64,000 nucleotides of DNA, taken from NCBI GenBank assembly GCA_018417955.1, contig JACTVC010000025.1, positions 744,001 through 808,000 on the forward strand, written 5' to 3'. The translations under genes were made by a program, and so were the position numbers. The stretch is from Laccaria trichodermophora (Eukaryota; Basidiomycota; Agaricomycetes; Agaricales; Hydnangiaceae). Below the pieces are notes generated by a model. That model did not search any database. It had not been told where the DNA came from and was given only the letters and a program-made list of their open reading frames with translations. Below are positions 34,710-47,023 of this stretch, piece by piece. Position 1 is the stretch's first letter, and every line of letters starts with the position of its first letter.

Positions 34710-36403
34710 TCACCGCTTCCTCTTTCCACCAACCGTTCCATCAATGTCCTCCCCATCCATGACGACCCTCACACCCATATCATCACCCCCCTCATTATCC
34801 AACATAGCCACAGCAACCTCTTCCTCAGCCAACGCATTCAAATCAACCATCTCCTCATCCGCCTGTCCCTCATCCTCCGCTGGGGAATGATTATTACCAT
34901 TCCTCAACACATGCCTAGGCCTCCCCGTTCCCCCCTCCTCCACCTCCGTCTCCGCACCCGCTTCACGCGAAACGCCAAGGTGGTGGTGGTGGTGTTGGTG
35001 TTGATGTTGATGGTGGTTCGTACCATCCTCCATTCCCGAGTCGTCGTCGCCCCCATGACCATGCTCGTCCGAACCCACAGGCGACTCGACGTCAATCTCC
35101 ATATCGACTTCATGCTCCACCTCTACGTCCTCTTCCAGATCCGCGAATGTCCTGCATAGGGGACAGGAAAAGCCGGGGTGGTGCGATTCAAGGAGGGGCC
35201 TGATGCATTTGTAGTGGAAGGTGTGCGAGCAGGGGGCGATGAAGAGGGCTTGGCGGATGGTTACTCCGAATAGACCTAGACGAGGGGCTTGAGTGTGTAG
35301 ATGATAGAAAAAAAAAGTCGGACGTACAGATACAGCAGTCGGGAATTTGTGACTTTGGTCCCAGCTTTGCTCCGCCCGTCGATTTGCTCGGAATAACAGA
35401 GGGCACAGCCAGCGTCTTGAGATTCTTCAGTGCGCTCGTACTATTTCATCATAAGCACCACATAACACAAAAAGAGAAAAACAACTCACTTGAAAGCATT
35501 AGGCGCAGCCTGCCACTCTCGTCCAAGCTCAACCCTAATCTTCACACTCTTATAAATATCCTCCGCGCCCCCCTGATAATCCACACCAAGCTGCAAAATA
35601 TCCCCATCCTTGATCTGGAAAGGCCTCGACTCTGAATTCGCAGGGCTCAATCGGACATGGTTCAAAAATGTCCCAGAGCTGCTCTTCGTATCTTTAATGT
35701 AAAACTTCGCCCCAGACTCTACCCAAATCTCTGCATGCGCGCGCGAGACAACCTTCGATCTGAAGGCGAGCTTATTCGAGCCTAACGCATTGACAGCTGC
35801 GAGGCCCATTCCGGAACGGTCGGTGAACCGCCCAATGCGGAGGGGTAGGTCGCCTTCTTTCATGTCCCGACCGATAGCGTCGAACCGGAGGGAACGACGT
35901 GAATCCAAGTGAGGGACTAGACGGATGTGTCGAGTGGCACCACCACCCGTGGATGTTGGTGGGTGTGGGTGTGGGCGCGGTGGTGGTACAGCGGGAGGCT
36001 GGATCGTAAGGGCAGCAGCCGTTCGGTTGGATTCGTTGTTGATCCCCACTGCTTGAGGGGGTGGTGGTTGAATTGTGGCAGAAGTGGAAGCAGGAATGAT
36101 GTTCCCCGCTGACCTCCGTCTCCTGAGCATATTGGTCAACCCCAACCCAGGCGACAAAGACGCTCCTGCCATCGTCGGAGCCTGATGAGAGGCCGACTGC
36201 TGCATAGGCGCCACACGCGATCTCCTAGCGTTTGCGTTTGGGGATGGTGGTTGTGGAGATGGGGAGAGCTCTCGAAGGGGATGGTCAGCGTTAAGGTGGA
36301 TATGGGACTGAGACGAGTTTCTCGGTCGCCCGCGTAACAGTGAGCCTAAAATTGTGGTTCTTGAAGGCGGCGATTCGCTGCTTAGGTGGGGATTAGGATC
36401 CAT
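34710..36403 (-). CDS. FHA-RING E3 ubiquitin ligase, Dma1/CHFR type
   Basis: Three exons; the start is MDPNPHLSSESPPSR. The first 150 residues are Pro/Ser/Arg-rich and probably disordered. The FHA domain, which binds phosphothreonine, follows: LRIGRFTDRSG, NKLAFRSKVVSRAHAEIWVE, KDTKSSSGTFLN and IKDGDILQLGVDYQGG. After exon 2 (KNLKTLAVPSVIPSK) comes a RING whose first cysteines are DCCIC, split by an intron inside the last codon, then APCSHTFHYKCIRPLL and SCPLC. The tail is acidic with a long His/Gln run and ends GGKRKR. FHA before RING is the arrangement of yeast Dma1/Dma2 and human CHFR/RNF8, which act in mitotic checkpoint and septation control; that role here is inferred. Confidence 0.92.
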
Positions 36404-37789
36404 TTGTTGTCAAACGTGATCGTTGCCAATAGTCAATGGGACACTCGGTACACGTCGGTGGCTTCTACAGGTTCTTGATAGTAGATGCAAAGGTGGGTGG
36501 GCGTCGTTGATACCGATACCGAGAAGAGGATTGTTGTCCGAGCTGTCTGTGTACAGCTACCCGAATTGAGCACCCTTGTTAATCGAAGCGCACCGATCAC
36601 TCACGGTTCGCACGCTGATAAGGCGGCGAAGGTCGCCGTCGCGGTCAAGTCGCGGTTGGTGGGGGTGGTGGGGGTGGTGGTGGTAGAGGTCGAAGATGTT
36701 AGAGGACAGTTGGTTGGATTCTGACGGAAGTTGAAATTTCCTACCACGCGCCACATCAACTATTGTTCAAGGCCACCTTCAAAAACGCCTGAACTTCAGT
36801 TTAAAATCGGACTAAGGCCAGAATAATTCATTTTTGACTTTTATACGGAAAATCTGAGTCGCTTATATCGATGCATCCTACAGGAATTGACTTCAGAACA
36901 CCTCAGTTTGACTCGAAACCTTGCAACAGCATTTCTCCCATCAACGAATAAGCCCCCTATCGTTCAAATCGACACGTTCTCCAAAACATGTTTCCGTCCT
37001 ATCGATAATCACCCATTACAATTGATTGGGGTTGAATGACCCATTCAGGTCGGAAACACACCATTGTGATTTCATTGTTCAAGTCGTATCTCTCAACAGC
37101 ACTCAATCTTGACAGGAGCTGAGGAGCCTGGAGGTACGTTCAGGAACCAATGACTACTGCTTCTTATCATCATGATCAATCGAGTCAATTCACAGCCATT
37201 CACTCGTGGCTGGCCAAGAAAGTGATAAGTGTTCTCATGGCAAGTCGTGGCATCACTCCGATCTCCCTCTGTGGAGTCAAGAGTCAAGAGTGACGTGCTT
37301 AATCGTTATTTGCAGGTGCAATGCGGCCGCCAAGCTGCGAGTTCACACTTCTGACTAACACTCAACGTTTCTCCGAGATCATTCAAAAATTCATCAAACA
37401 CATGCGACCACGGGTTCAATTGAAAGTTATTTAAGCTGGCGCCAATTGCACCTTCAAATCGGGCCCGCAGGGTTGCAAAGCTGCGGGTGCTGGCTCCTAT
37501 GTGAGCATCCATCCATGTCATGTAGATATTTCTTGACGACGCCTCCTTCGAAGTTGCCAAAACTTGACTTGCATTCTCAGGTCGTCTCGGTAATACGATC
37601 TGTACAGAAATCCGCTTGAGTCAACGCTGGAAACACGATTATCCAGCTAGTCCCTACAATAATACGTGTTTTTCAATAACGGGTCAACCCCACTTCAAAA
37701 AGGTCCCAGAAATACTCCTGCTTCGGATAATACCCAGCCATGAACCACCAAAATCTTATTCACGAAGCCGGAGCGTCCCAGGACTTCCG
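36404..37789. other. Stretch upstream of the FHA-RING gene without a recognised gene
   Basis: A GGTGG-rich purine stretch at about 36655-36690 lies above the FHA-RING gene. A minus-strand frame at 37306-37560 has no domain. No other support for a gene. Confidence 0.45.
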
Positions 37790-38225
37790 AATAGTTCTCG
37801 GAGCTCCAGCTTTTGAAATTCTTCAAGCAACAGGACTCTGGGCGAGGGTCTGACGACTCTACACATTGGGGAAGGGGATACTCATCGAGGTTTAAGTAGA
37901 CCGAGTCAAGCTTAGGGAGGCATTCAATGTCCAGATTGGCGGCAGCGTTGCCAAGAGGTGTTTTCTGTCCGAGCTTTCCTTGAAGACTTGTTACGCGAAA
38001 ACATCCCTTGCTGTCAAATTTATAACCACCTCCCAATCACCTCTTCTCATTAAACGATGTCATGCAGGTCGCCTTCTTGGGCTCTTCCGGCTCCGAGAAT
38101 GACCATCACCCGAGTCCCTGACTTCAGCTGACTTTGAGGTCTGAACAAGCGCTCAACGTCACGACTGCCCATACAGCGATTATTATCGATCACAGCCTCT
38201 GGTTCTTGATCCACGTTGACCTTCC
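37790..38225 (+). repeat. Upstream block of DUF4246 copy C, also found near copy B and the relic
   Basis: This sequence is related to 29032-29480 and 33720-34200, both in inverted orientation. Shared landmarks include the stretch GACTTCAGCTGACTTTGAGG and the words just before the start codon. It marks the arm of the inverted duplication, and its right part (from 38045) opens the tandem unit. Confidence 0.75.
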
Positions 38226-40431
38226 ATGGCGCGACCTTCAAACTTTGGAGCACTTCCTGGTTTTGGGCTTCCTCTGTCCTGGACACCATCTCCGAGCGAT
38301 CTGGCTCAGGCTTCTGAACCAAAGGCATGGAAGCTCGGAGATGACAAAGGTACCCCTAGTCCAAACGCGCGCTTGTTCCCGACAGCTTTGAATATCAACG
38401 ACGGGGACCTGGATACCTTCCAGTACGTGTTCTGAGCTCTATCTGCTGAACCTCGAAATCGATCGCAGACGATGACAGGATGCAATTGACCACTCTGCGA
38501 GAATTCACAATGCTGCGGTTCATGAATCAGTTGACGGATAAGCCCGGCTGGGAGCACAAGGTAGGTGTTTCGAGTTCTGCCTTGCCGTGATCACCAGTTT
38601 GCTGAACTGCCAGCGTGTGCTGTTAGATCTTTGATTCCTCCATTACTACGAAATGGAAGGAAGAGGCATTAGCCCAGAATCAACCAGTGAACGACGTCAA
38701 AAAAGAAGAGTCTGCAACCCACGTCAACGAAGAAAACCCTGCGCCCGATGACGATGAAAACTCAAAGAGGCAATCTGAGGATACATCAGTCGGCATCACC
38801 GAGAAGATGGTGGATTGGTGTTTCGCTGAATTGAAGTTTAAAGCGAAGATATTTGGAGAAAATGGGGGACTCGTGTCTGTGTATAATGGCGACGTCGTCA
38901 AATCGGATACCGCTATTCCTCCTGATCTCCAAGCTGCGCTGAAAGCGGCCGTGGAACCTCTGGAAGACGTGCCCGACCGTCTCAAAGACTGGCATCCAGG
39001 TTCGGACGAGCTTGTCCTGGACCTTGTGCATCCCAGCTTGTTCCCTCTCGTTTATGGCCGTAGCAAGATTTTGAAGGAGGGCACAACTACTCTGGATGAT
39101 TGCATTGAGCGATGTGGAGAAGGGGAGACATTGCCTATTCAATCGGACGATTCCACGTCAGGGAAGGTGTGGGTAGGATCGGATATCCTCAACATAAACC
39201 TCTACAGCAACAAATTTCAATGGTTACCCTGCGAAGTAGATATATCGGCGAATGATGGCAGCTCTGTGCGGTGAATATGTTGATTGTTGGTCATCCCTTC
39301 TAATTCTCATAGCCACCTGGACAGAATTACGAGTTACATCAACAATTTACACCCACAGGAACGTTCACTGTACTTGGTCATAGAGCAAGTCATCGCTCGG
39401 GCCATTCCTTTGTGGAACATGACTCTGTCCCCACTCCGGTTGGGGGTAGACAAGCACCGACGTATACATTACAACCGGGTCGAATACAATCCCGACCCAG
39501 CGAGCTTCCCAACAGAGGAGGGGCCACAGCAAGAAGAAGGCGAGGATGAAATGACCTACGACGATCGAAGATGGGAATGGATACAACAAACCCAGCGCGT
39601 CATCCTTCCTGAGCCCGAAACATTTGCGCCTCCTCCTTATATGACAACGGACTCAAAGGACCAAATCGATCTGAGGAGAGATTTTGGTGAGAGAGGATTG
39701 CAAGTCATAGTCAAGCTAGCAAACATTCATCTCACTCCGGAGAAGCCCGAGTACAACGGAGGGAGCTTGCATGTCGAGGGACAGATGGTGAGCTCCTTCC
39801 ACTTGAGCGCCTTGTACCCAACTGATCAATTTTGCAGAATGAGCACATTTGTGCAACGGCTTTATACTACTACGACTGTGAGAACATCACGACCAGTCAG
39901 CTCTCCTTCCGCCAACAATCGACAACGGACGAGGACTGCAATTACCACAGCAGTATCAACTACCCGCAAAATCAGGACGACTGGCTAGAAAAGGTTTTCG
40001 GATGCGAGAACTATGGTTCTTCCATGCAACAAGTCGGAGCCGTGGAGACGAGAGCCGGCAGGCTGATCACCTTCCCCAACATTCTTCAGCATCAGGTCCA
40101 GCCTTTCTCGCTAAAAGATCGCTCGAAACCTGGGCATCGAAAGCTCCTAGCGCTGTTCCTCGTAGATCCGACGATCAAAGTCATCTCGACGGCACACGTC
40201 CCTTGCCAGCAAAAGGACTGGTGGCAGGAGGTTGTCAACATGCGGAGTGCGATTGGCGACCTTCCGCGTGAACTTCAGGACCAGGTCTTCCAGGAGGTTG
40301 AAGAGTTCCCAATCGATGTGGAGGAAGCGAAGCAGTTGAGGCTGGACTTGATGGAGGAAAGGAAGAAGTTTGTCGTTGATTCTGGCATTGCATTTGAGAA
40401 TATATATACGTTCGCGCTTTGTGAACATTGA
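38226..40431 (+). CDS. DUF4246 family protein, copy C
   Basis: Five exons (38226-38422, 38479-38560, 38627-39270, 39325-39787 and 39838-40431) sum to 1,980 nt, 659 aa, uninterrupted. The start is MARPSNFGALPGFGLPL. All family blocks seen in copy B are present, but HVE is preceded by GGSL rather than GGSW, and in the third exon K replaces Q in ELKFKAK. Exon 3 keeps EDTSVGITEK, where D is three residues shorter. It lies in unit 1 of the tandem duplication and transcribes toward D; its 3' flank runs directly into the duplicated promoter of D, leaving 260 bp between the stop and the next ATG. Function is unknown; an Fe(II)/2-oxoglutarate enzyme is possible. Confidence 0.9.
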
Positions 40432-40691
40432 CATGATCATATTCAATGGATCCCAATTTTCGTCGTTGGGACAGGGCTGAGAGCAAAGAACGTCCCCTGT
40501 TCTCATTAAACGATGCCATGCAGGTCGCCTTCTGGGGCTCTTCCGGCTCCGAGAATGATCATCATCCGAGTCCCTGACTTCAGCTGACTTTGAGGTCTGA
40601 ACAAGCGCTCAACGTCACGACTGCCTATGCAGCGATTATTATCGATCACTCCCATTTACCGCCTCTGGTTCTTGATCCACGTTGACCTTCC

Positions 40692-42887
40692 ATGGCGCAA
40701 CCTTCAAACTTTGGAGCACTTCCTGGTTTTGGGCTTCCTCTGTCCTGGACACCATCTCCGAGCGATCTGGCTCAGGCTTCTGAACCAGAGGCATCGAAGC
40801 TCGGAGATGACAAAGGTACCCCTAGTCCAAACGCGCGCTTGTTCCCGACAGCTTTGAATATCAATGACGGGGACCTGGATACCTTCCAGTACGTGTTCTG
40901 AGCTCTATCTGCTGAACCTCGAAATCGATTGCAGACGATGACAGGATGCAATTGACCACTCTGCGAGAATTCACAATGCTGCGGTTCATGAATCAGTTGA
41001 CGGATAAGCCCGGCTGGGAGCACAAGGTAGGTGTTTCGAGTTCTGCCTTGCCGTGATTTCCAGTTTGCTGAACTGCCAGCGTGTGCTGTTAGGTCTTTGA
41101 TGCTTCCATTACTACGAAATGGAAGGAAGAGGCATTAGCCCAGAATCAACCAGTGAACGACGTCAAAAAAGAAGAGTCTGCAACTCATGTCAACGAAGGA
41201 AACCCTGCGCCCGGTGACGATGAAAACTCGGAGAGGCAATCTGAGGATAGCATCACCGAGAAGATGGTGGATTGGTGTTTCGCTGAATTGCAGTTCAAAG
41301 CGAAGATATTTCAAGAGAATGGGGGACTCGTGTCTGTGTATAATGGCGACGTCGTCAAATCGGATTCCGCTATTCCACCTGATCTTCAAGCTGCGCTGAA
41401 AGCGGCCGTGGAACCTCTGGAAGACGTGCCCGACCGTCTCAAAGACTGGCATCCAGGTTCGGACGAGCTTGTCCTGGATCTTGTGCATCCCAGCTTGTTC
41501 CCGCTCGTTTATGGCCGTAGCAAGGTTTTGAAGGAGGGCATAACTACTCTGGATGACTGCATTGAGCGATGTGGAGAAGGGGAGACATTGCCTATTCGAT
41601 CAGACGATTCTACGTCAGGGAAGGTGTGGGTAAGACCGGATAACCTCAACATAAACCTCTACAGCAACAAATTTCAATGGTTACCCTGCGAAGTAGATAT
41701 ATCGGCGAATGATGGCAGCTCTGTGCGGTGAGTATGTTGATTTTTGGTCTTCCTTTATAATTCTCATAGCCACCTGGACAGAATTACGAGTTACATCAAC
41801 AATTTACACCCACAGGAACGTTCACTGTACTTGGTCATAGAGCAAGTCATCACTCGGGCCATTCCTTTGTGGAACATGACTCTGTCCCCACTCCTGTTGG
41901 GGGTAGACAAGCACCGGCGTATACATTACAACCGGGTCGAATACAATCCCGACCCAGCGAGCTTCCCAAAAGAGGAGGGGCCACAGCAAGAAGAAGGCGA
42001 GGATGAAGACGACCACTGGGGTCGAAGATGGGAATGGATACAACAAACCCAGCGCGTCATCCTTCCTGAGCCCGAAACATTTGCGCCTCCTCCTTATATG
42101 ACAATGGACTCAAAGGACCAAGTCGATCTGAGGAGAGATTTTGGCGAGAGAGGATTGCAAGTCATAGTCAAGCTAGCGAGCATTCATCTCAATCCGGAGA
42201 AGCCCGCGTACAACGGAGGGAGCTGGCATGTCGAGGGACAGATGGTGGGCTCATTCCACTTGAGCGCTTTGTACCCAACTAATCAATTTGCAGAACGAGC
42301 ACATTTGTGCGACGGCTTTATACTACTACGACTGTGAGAACATCACGACCAGTCAACTCTCCTTCCGCCAACAATCGACAACGGACATCGGCTGGGCTTA
42401 CAGCCGCACCATCGACTACCCGCAAAATCAGGACGACTGGCTAGAAAAGGTTTTCGGATGCGAGAACTATGGTTCTTCCATGCAACAAGTCGGAGCCGTG
42501 GAGACGAGAGCCGGCAGGCTGATCACCTTCCCCAACATTCTTCAGCATCAGGTCCAGCCTTTCTCGCTAAAAGATCGCTCGAAACCTGGGCATCGAAAGC
42601 TCCTAGCGCTGTTCCTCATAGATCCGACAATCAAAGTCATCTCGACGGCACACATCCCTTGCCAGCGAAAGGACTGGTGGCAGGAGGTTGTCAACACGCG
42701 AAGTGCGATTGGCGACCTTCCGCGTGAACTTCAGGACCAAGTCTTCCAGGAGGTTGAAGAGTTCCCGATTGATATGGAGGAAGCGAAGCAGTTAAGGCTG
42801 GACTTGATGGAGGAAAGGAAGAAGTTTGTCGTTGAATCTGGCATTGCATTTGAGAATGTATATACGTTCTCGCTTTGTGAACATTAA
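40692..42887 (+). CDS. DUF4246 family protein, copy D
   Basis: Five exons (40692-40888, 40945-41026, 41093-41727, 41782-42244 and 42294-42887) sum to 1,971 nt, 656 aa, uninterrupted. It is the second tandem copy of C and nearly identical to it, except for a three-residue deletion in the exon 3 linker and two dense patches of change: five residues in exon 4 (DDHWG against MTYDD in C) and ten in exon 5 (IGWAYSRTID against EDCNYHSSIN). The exon 4 patch looks more like copy B (DDYWD). The upstream region is shorter than that of C because it begins at the duplication junction. The 3' flank after 42888 matches that of B. Confidence 0.9.
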
Positions 42888-43734
42888 CATGATCATATTC
42901 AATGGATCCCAATTTTCGTCGTTGGGACAGGGCTGAGAGCAAAGAACGTCCCCTGTTTCATAGTGTCACTTTCGCTGAGGCTGACCGGAAGGCCATCTGG
43001 CCATGTTGACAGGGAAGCTACTCCTTGTTGTGGTGCAGTCCAAAGCCGAAGATTGCAAACCAAAAAGCGATTTGCATCCCGGTAGGGTGGACTGCCACCA
43101 GGTAGTGATGCTTAGAGGGGCTAATGGGAGATCCAGTAAGAATTGAGTAGCAAGTCAAGATACGCATTCAACATACCTGGCCCTAAATGAGGTTCACGGG
43201 AAGCCTAATCTCACTTCTGTAGTCATCAAAGAAGGACAGAGGTCACAGAGGAGTGCTGGAGGCGGGTGTGCCGGTAATGCCCCTTAGAACGTTATGAGCG
43301 ATGATGCATAATGCAACACGTACTTGAGGGAAGCTGGGGTCCCCCTCCTCCTGTTACATTACTCTAGAGGGAGCAATCTGGACCGCCAAAGGCTTCAACT
43401 TATTCGTGACGCGTCCTCTCAACGACATTGAGTTCGACCAGGGGACCTATATATGAGGGAGATCGACTGTCATCACCCTCATCATACGGGAGACTAGGGA
43501 ACCTAAGTAGTAGAAAATTTGTTGAACGACATAGTTTACCACGTGACTGGCAGAAATTATTCTTCACGACTGACTAGGACCCTGGTATATGCTGTCAAAT
43601 GTCCGATCCAAAACAGCCAAATTTTGTAATCTCGGCTCCAGATGTGTAGAGAGGTCTCGCGGTCCGACGGCCCGCGGAGTTTAAAGTCGGAGGCAAAAAA
43701 GCGAAGAAAACACAAGCACACGACCTCTCTAGTA
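42888..43734. other. Gap from copy D to the Tc1-like element
   Basis: About 42888-43080 is the shared 3' flank of copies B and D. The rest, to the TA dinucleotide at 43733-43734, shows no gene. Confidence 0.6.
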
Positions 43735-43750
43735 CAGTTGCGGACAAACA
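43735..43750 (+). repeat. Left terminal inverted repeat of the Tc1-like element
   Basis: CAGTTGCGGACAAACA, next to TA at 43733-43734. Confidence 0.92.
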
Positions 43751-43935
43751 GAACCATCAAATTTGATATCTCGGTAATGAAAATTTTTTGACTAAAAGTA
43801 AGCTCAAATTTGAACTCGGAGAGGTTGAAAACGTTCAAAAACACCTTCAAACCAATTTTCCCACGACATTTTGAGTTGGCCAAATTTTTGAGCAAAAAAA
43901 ACGGCCATGGATTAGGGTATTCCAGACAAAACTAG

Positions 43936-46476
43936 CTAAGCTTGGTTCAAAACGGTGTCAATTGCCATCATGGCACGTTGAGAAACCTGACGATGTTGCC
44001 TCTGTTTGCGAACTGCCCATTCGGCAGCCTTCCCGGTCAAGCCAAGCCGGTACGCGCTCATAAACCTCCAAGAGCGATTTATGAAACGTCGAATAACCTC
44101 AGGTGGGCATGCATTCAAGTATCGGGTGGCTGCTTCCTTTGCATCATTGAAGCTCTTTTTCTCTACTTCTCGGTAGCGGTACTTGCACCATCCCCAATAC
44201 TAAATTTGATTATTAGAAGTGTGAATTGAGTTTGCATGTTGAAGACTTACCATCTCTATCGGATTGAGTTCACAGTGAAATTTAGGAAGGAAAATACACT
44301 CATGGCCAGCTTTCCTAATCAATGTTTCAAGCATGGAAGGTTGGTTCTTGAAGTCCTCTTGTTGACTCATTAAATGAGCCATGCAACAATTTTGATTATC
44401 TATAGGGCAAACTGGTGAGCATTTCGCACACAAGTGGGAAACTTGGAAACTGCGTTCTTCGAGGACTCGCTGAAGGCCTTTTTGACGGCTGTCTTCTAAT
44501 GTCATCTTTTGAATTTTCCCGCGATGTTCAGCCACTGGGTTTGACTGTGGGATGACTGTGTCACATTGGAAGCGTTGTTTGCCACCATCAGATTTGTTCA
44601 TGTCAAAGGCTTTGAGTGCGTCAGGTGGGAGCGAGGCATGTGTGGAAGATTGATCAAAAATAAAAAGAGCCTGCTTGTTTGGGTGAGCCGCCTCGAAAAT
44701 CTCAATTGCATCCTTCATCTGGGTGAGGAGTTGCTCGCAGTCCCACCATGCATCTCTGTTAGAACCTGGATAAATAATTTTACGAGCATCCCAAGCAATT
44801 GAGCCATCAGGATTCTGGAGGATGAGGCGACCTGTCTCAGGGTTGATCAAGTCCGAGACATGGATGAGACGCCCGCGACCTTTCTTTCTCAGAGGTTGCT
44901 CATCCTTTCTAAGCCATGCACTCCTGGTGTCATTGTTTACATGGAAGCAGCACTCATTGTGAAAGTGAGGTATTATTTCCTTTTCGCCTGGCTGAAGAGT
45001 TGGCTCAACATGTTTCATTTCTGGTCCTTCATAATGGACCATGCATGCTTCGAATTTTGACTTCACAGGAAGAAAGGCATCGTTCCGATAACGGACGACA
45101 TCAGCACGTTCATGACCATCCATGTACACTCCCTTTCGAATGACTGTGTGCCGCCATCCCAGGTTTTGTCAGCCACCGTCGAGCGGTGCGAACACTGATG
45201 GGTTTTTTGGGAGTGATGCCAAGCTCTGGAAAGATTTGTGAGTTGAGGGCATTTTGGAGGCCTTTTGGTGTCACTTTCCCAGTTGGTAAGTTCGTCAGAT
45301 ACTCTCGTGTTCGCTTTTTGACATTTTCATCTTTCAGGAGTGAGCGGACATTCTTCAGGCCACCTCGACACTCGATCAGAAGCTGCTCAAACACTTGGTA
45401 GTGCCTCGCAAGGTCTCGAACACAGTGCGCAAACCACCTCCCTTCTCCCTCATGCCATTGCCGTGCAATCTCTTCACTTGCTTGGATACGTGAGACTCCT
45501 TTCAAACGCAGGGTGGCGAAGTTCGAGAGGATCATCATTTGGTTGATCTGCGACAGCATGAGTGTCTTGCTTTTCTTCTTCAACTTGGTCTTGATTTGGT
45601 CATGAAGGACATCCCACCCTTTCACCTGGTCAGGAAGCCCTGCAACACCCGAATCTAGCTCCTCCTCCCATGTTTCCAGCTGTTCCTCGCTCTCTGCTAC
45701 AGGGTTGGGCTCATCCTCAAGTGCCTCCTCCTCTTCAGGTCCCTTCTGACCACTGGTTGACGGTTCAGGTATTGTTGGGGAGGATGGAGGGATGTTCATG
45801 CCCAGCTGAGGCATGATGTTGATTGGAGCCTCGTCATTGGGGGCTGGGCAAATCGGTGCGTTGAGGACCATCACCTCAGAGTCTCGATCTGATACAATCC
45901 CCTCAGAATCAGATAATTCGTCGATTTCAGACACGCGACGCGTTTTCGGGATGGTTGACGACGACGGCATCACATTGAATCCAAACTGTGCGAGCCCCGT
46001 CTGTCCTTTCCACTGCTTAGCATATTGTCGCTGAGTGTGTTTCGACTTGCTCATAACGTCAGGTCCTTTTGCATATGCATGTGGACGGCCTGTATTTTGG
46101 TCAATGTGGCTTGCTGACAGGTCCAGGTAAGTTGCGTACCTGTCTTGGGGATGTGCTTCTTCCTCAAACGTGGAGGGATCCAGTCAACGTCATTGGGATC
46201 ATCATTACAGGCCATGTCAGCCAGCCTCTGCCCAAATTCTTCCTCTCCAAAGCCACCCCATTCCAAGGAAACCCCATCCTCCCCACCCTCCTCATCTGAA
46301 TCCGAGCTGTCTTCCACCTCACTGCCTGCACCATCCTTCAGTTGTTCTTGCACATCAACATCCCTCTTCAACTTGGCAAAATCGGTGGGCGCATCACTTT
46401 CATTTCCGCAAGGTACTGATTGGTTTTTCAACCCAGATGTGTTCCGTTGCTTCTTTCGCAGGCGGCCTCTCTGCAT
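43936..46476 (-). pseudogene. DDE transposase of the Tc1-like element, frameshifted
   Basis: Exon 1 (46140-46476) is acidic and ends KKHIPKTG. A 50-nt intron leads to exon 2 at 46089, reading RPHAYAKGPDV then MSKSKHTQRQYAKQWK. A helix-turn-helix-like region precedes VRTARRWL, where one extra base (45162 or 45163) shifts the frame; the other frame resumes as VYMDGHERADVV. The catalytic core follows: FHNECCF, RKKGRGRLIHVSD, FIFDQSSTHA and FHCELNPIEM, then an intron and a last exon starting YWGWCKYRYREV. Relatives I recall have HDE where this copy has HNE, so the first catalytic aspartate may also be lost. It ends TVLNQA. The gene is thus probably dead, although the ends could still be moved by an active relative. 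Confidence 0.85.
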
Positions 46477-46771
46477 GCGTGATGATCTTCGGAATTTTTT
46501 TCTGAGGCAACGAAATATTGAACCAGTTTACTTTTTACATAATTACACTTAGCTTTTCGAAGTACATCCAAAAATGAATTTTTTAAGAATTTAACTATTT
46601 TTTTAGGCGCTGGCCAAATTTTTGGGGGGTGAAAACATAAAATCAGCAGATACAAAAAATCTGCTCATGCAAGTTGTTCTGCTGAGTTGAAAGGAACCCA
46701 TTCTGATGGTTTTCGGAGGTTTCTGGTCTCATGTCCTGTCACCAAAAATCAGTTAAAAAAATTGATGTCCT

Positions 46772-46787
46772 TGTTTGTCCGCAACTG
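46772..46787 (-). repeat. Right terminal inverted repeat of the Tc1-like element
   Basis: Exact reverse complement of the left repeat, followed by TA at 46788-46789. Confidence 0.92.
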
Positions 46788-47023
46788 TACATCTGGTGCA
46801 GTTCCGTGATGAGCAAGCACGAGGAACAAGTGCAAGCTCATTATCGGATAAGATAACGCTAGGGCGTCAGAACGAGACTTTGTGTTTGTACTCATAAGTA
46901 CAAACACCTATGGATGTCTTCGAGTCTTAGACAAGGAGACCTGCGTCTCTTTGTCCTTCAGTCATCGTTCTGATGCGCTAAAAAGAGTCTTCTCAACCTC
47001 AGTCAAATTTTCGAATTCTTTCA

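Larger units (their letters stand above)
38045..42956 (+). repeat. Direct tandem duplication, two 2,456-bp units carrying copies C and D
   Basis: Unit 1 is 38045-40500 and unit 2 is 40501-42956. Each begins TCTCATTAAACGATG and ends at AACGTCCCCTGT; unit 2 begins exactly where unit 1 ends. Each unit holds promoter, gene and 3' flank. The units are nearly identical outside two short patches. Confidence 0.9.
43735..46787 (-). mobile_element. Tc1/mariner-superfamily DNA transposon
   Basis: The ends are CAGTTGCGGACAAACA at 43735-43750 and its exact reverse complement at 46772-46787; weaker similarity continues inward. The dinucleotide TA flanks both ends (43733-43734 and 46788-46789), the target duplication expected of this superfamily. 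The 3,053-bp body encodes one DDE transposase on the minus strand, which appears inactive. Confidence 0.92.

Noticed and set aside
34656..35159. 167-codon plus-strand frame and a His/Asn-rich minus frame at 34904-35113
   Set aside because: Both are shadows of the low-complexity tail of the FHA-RING gene.
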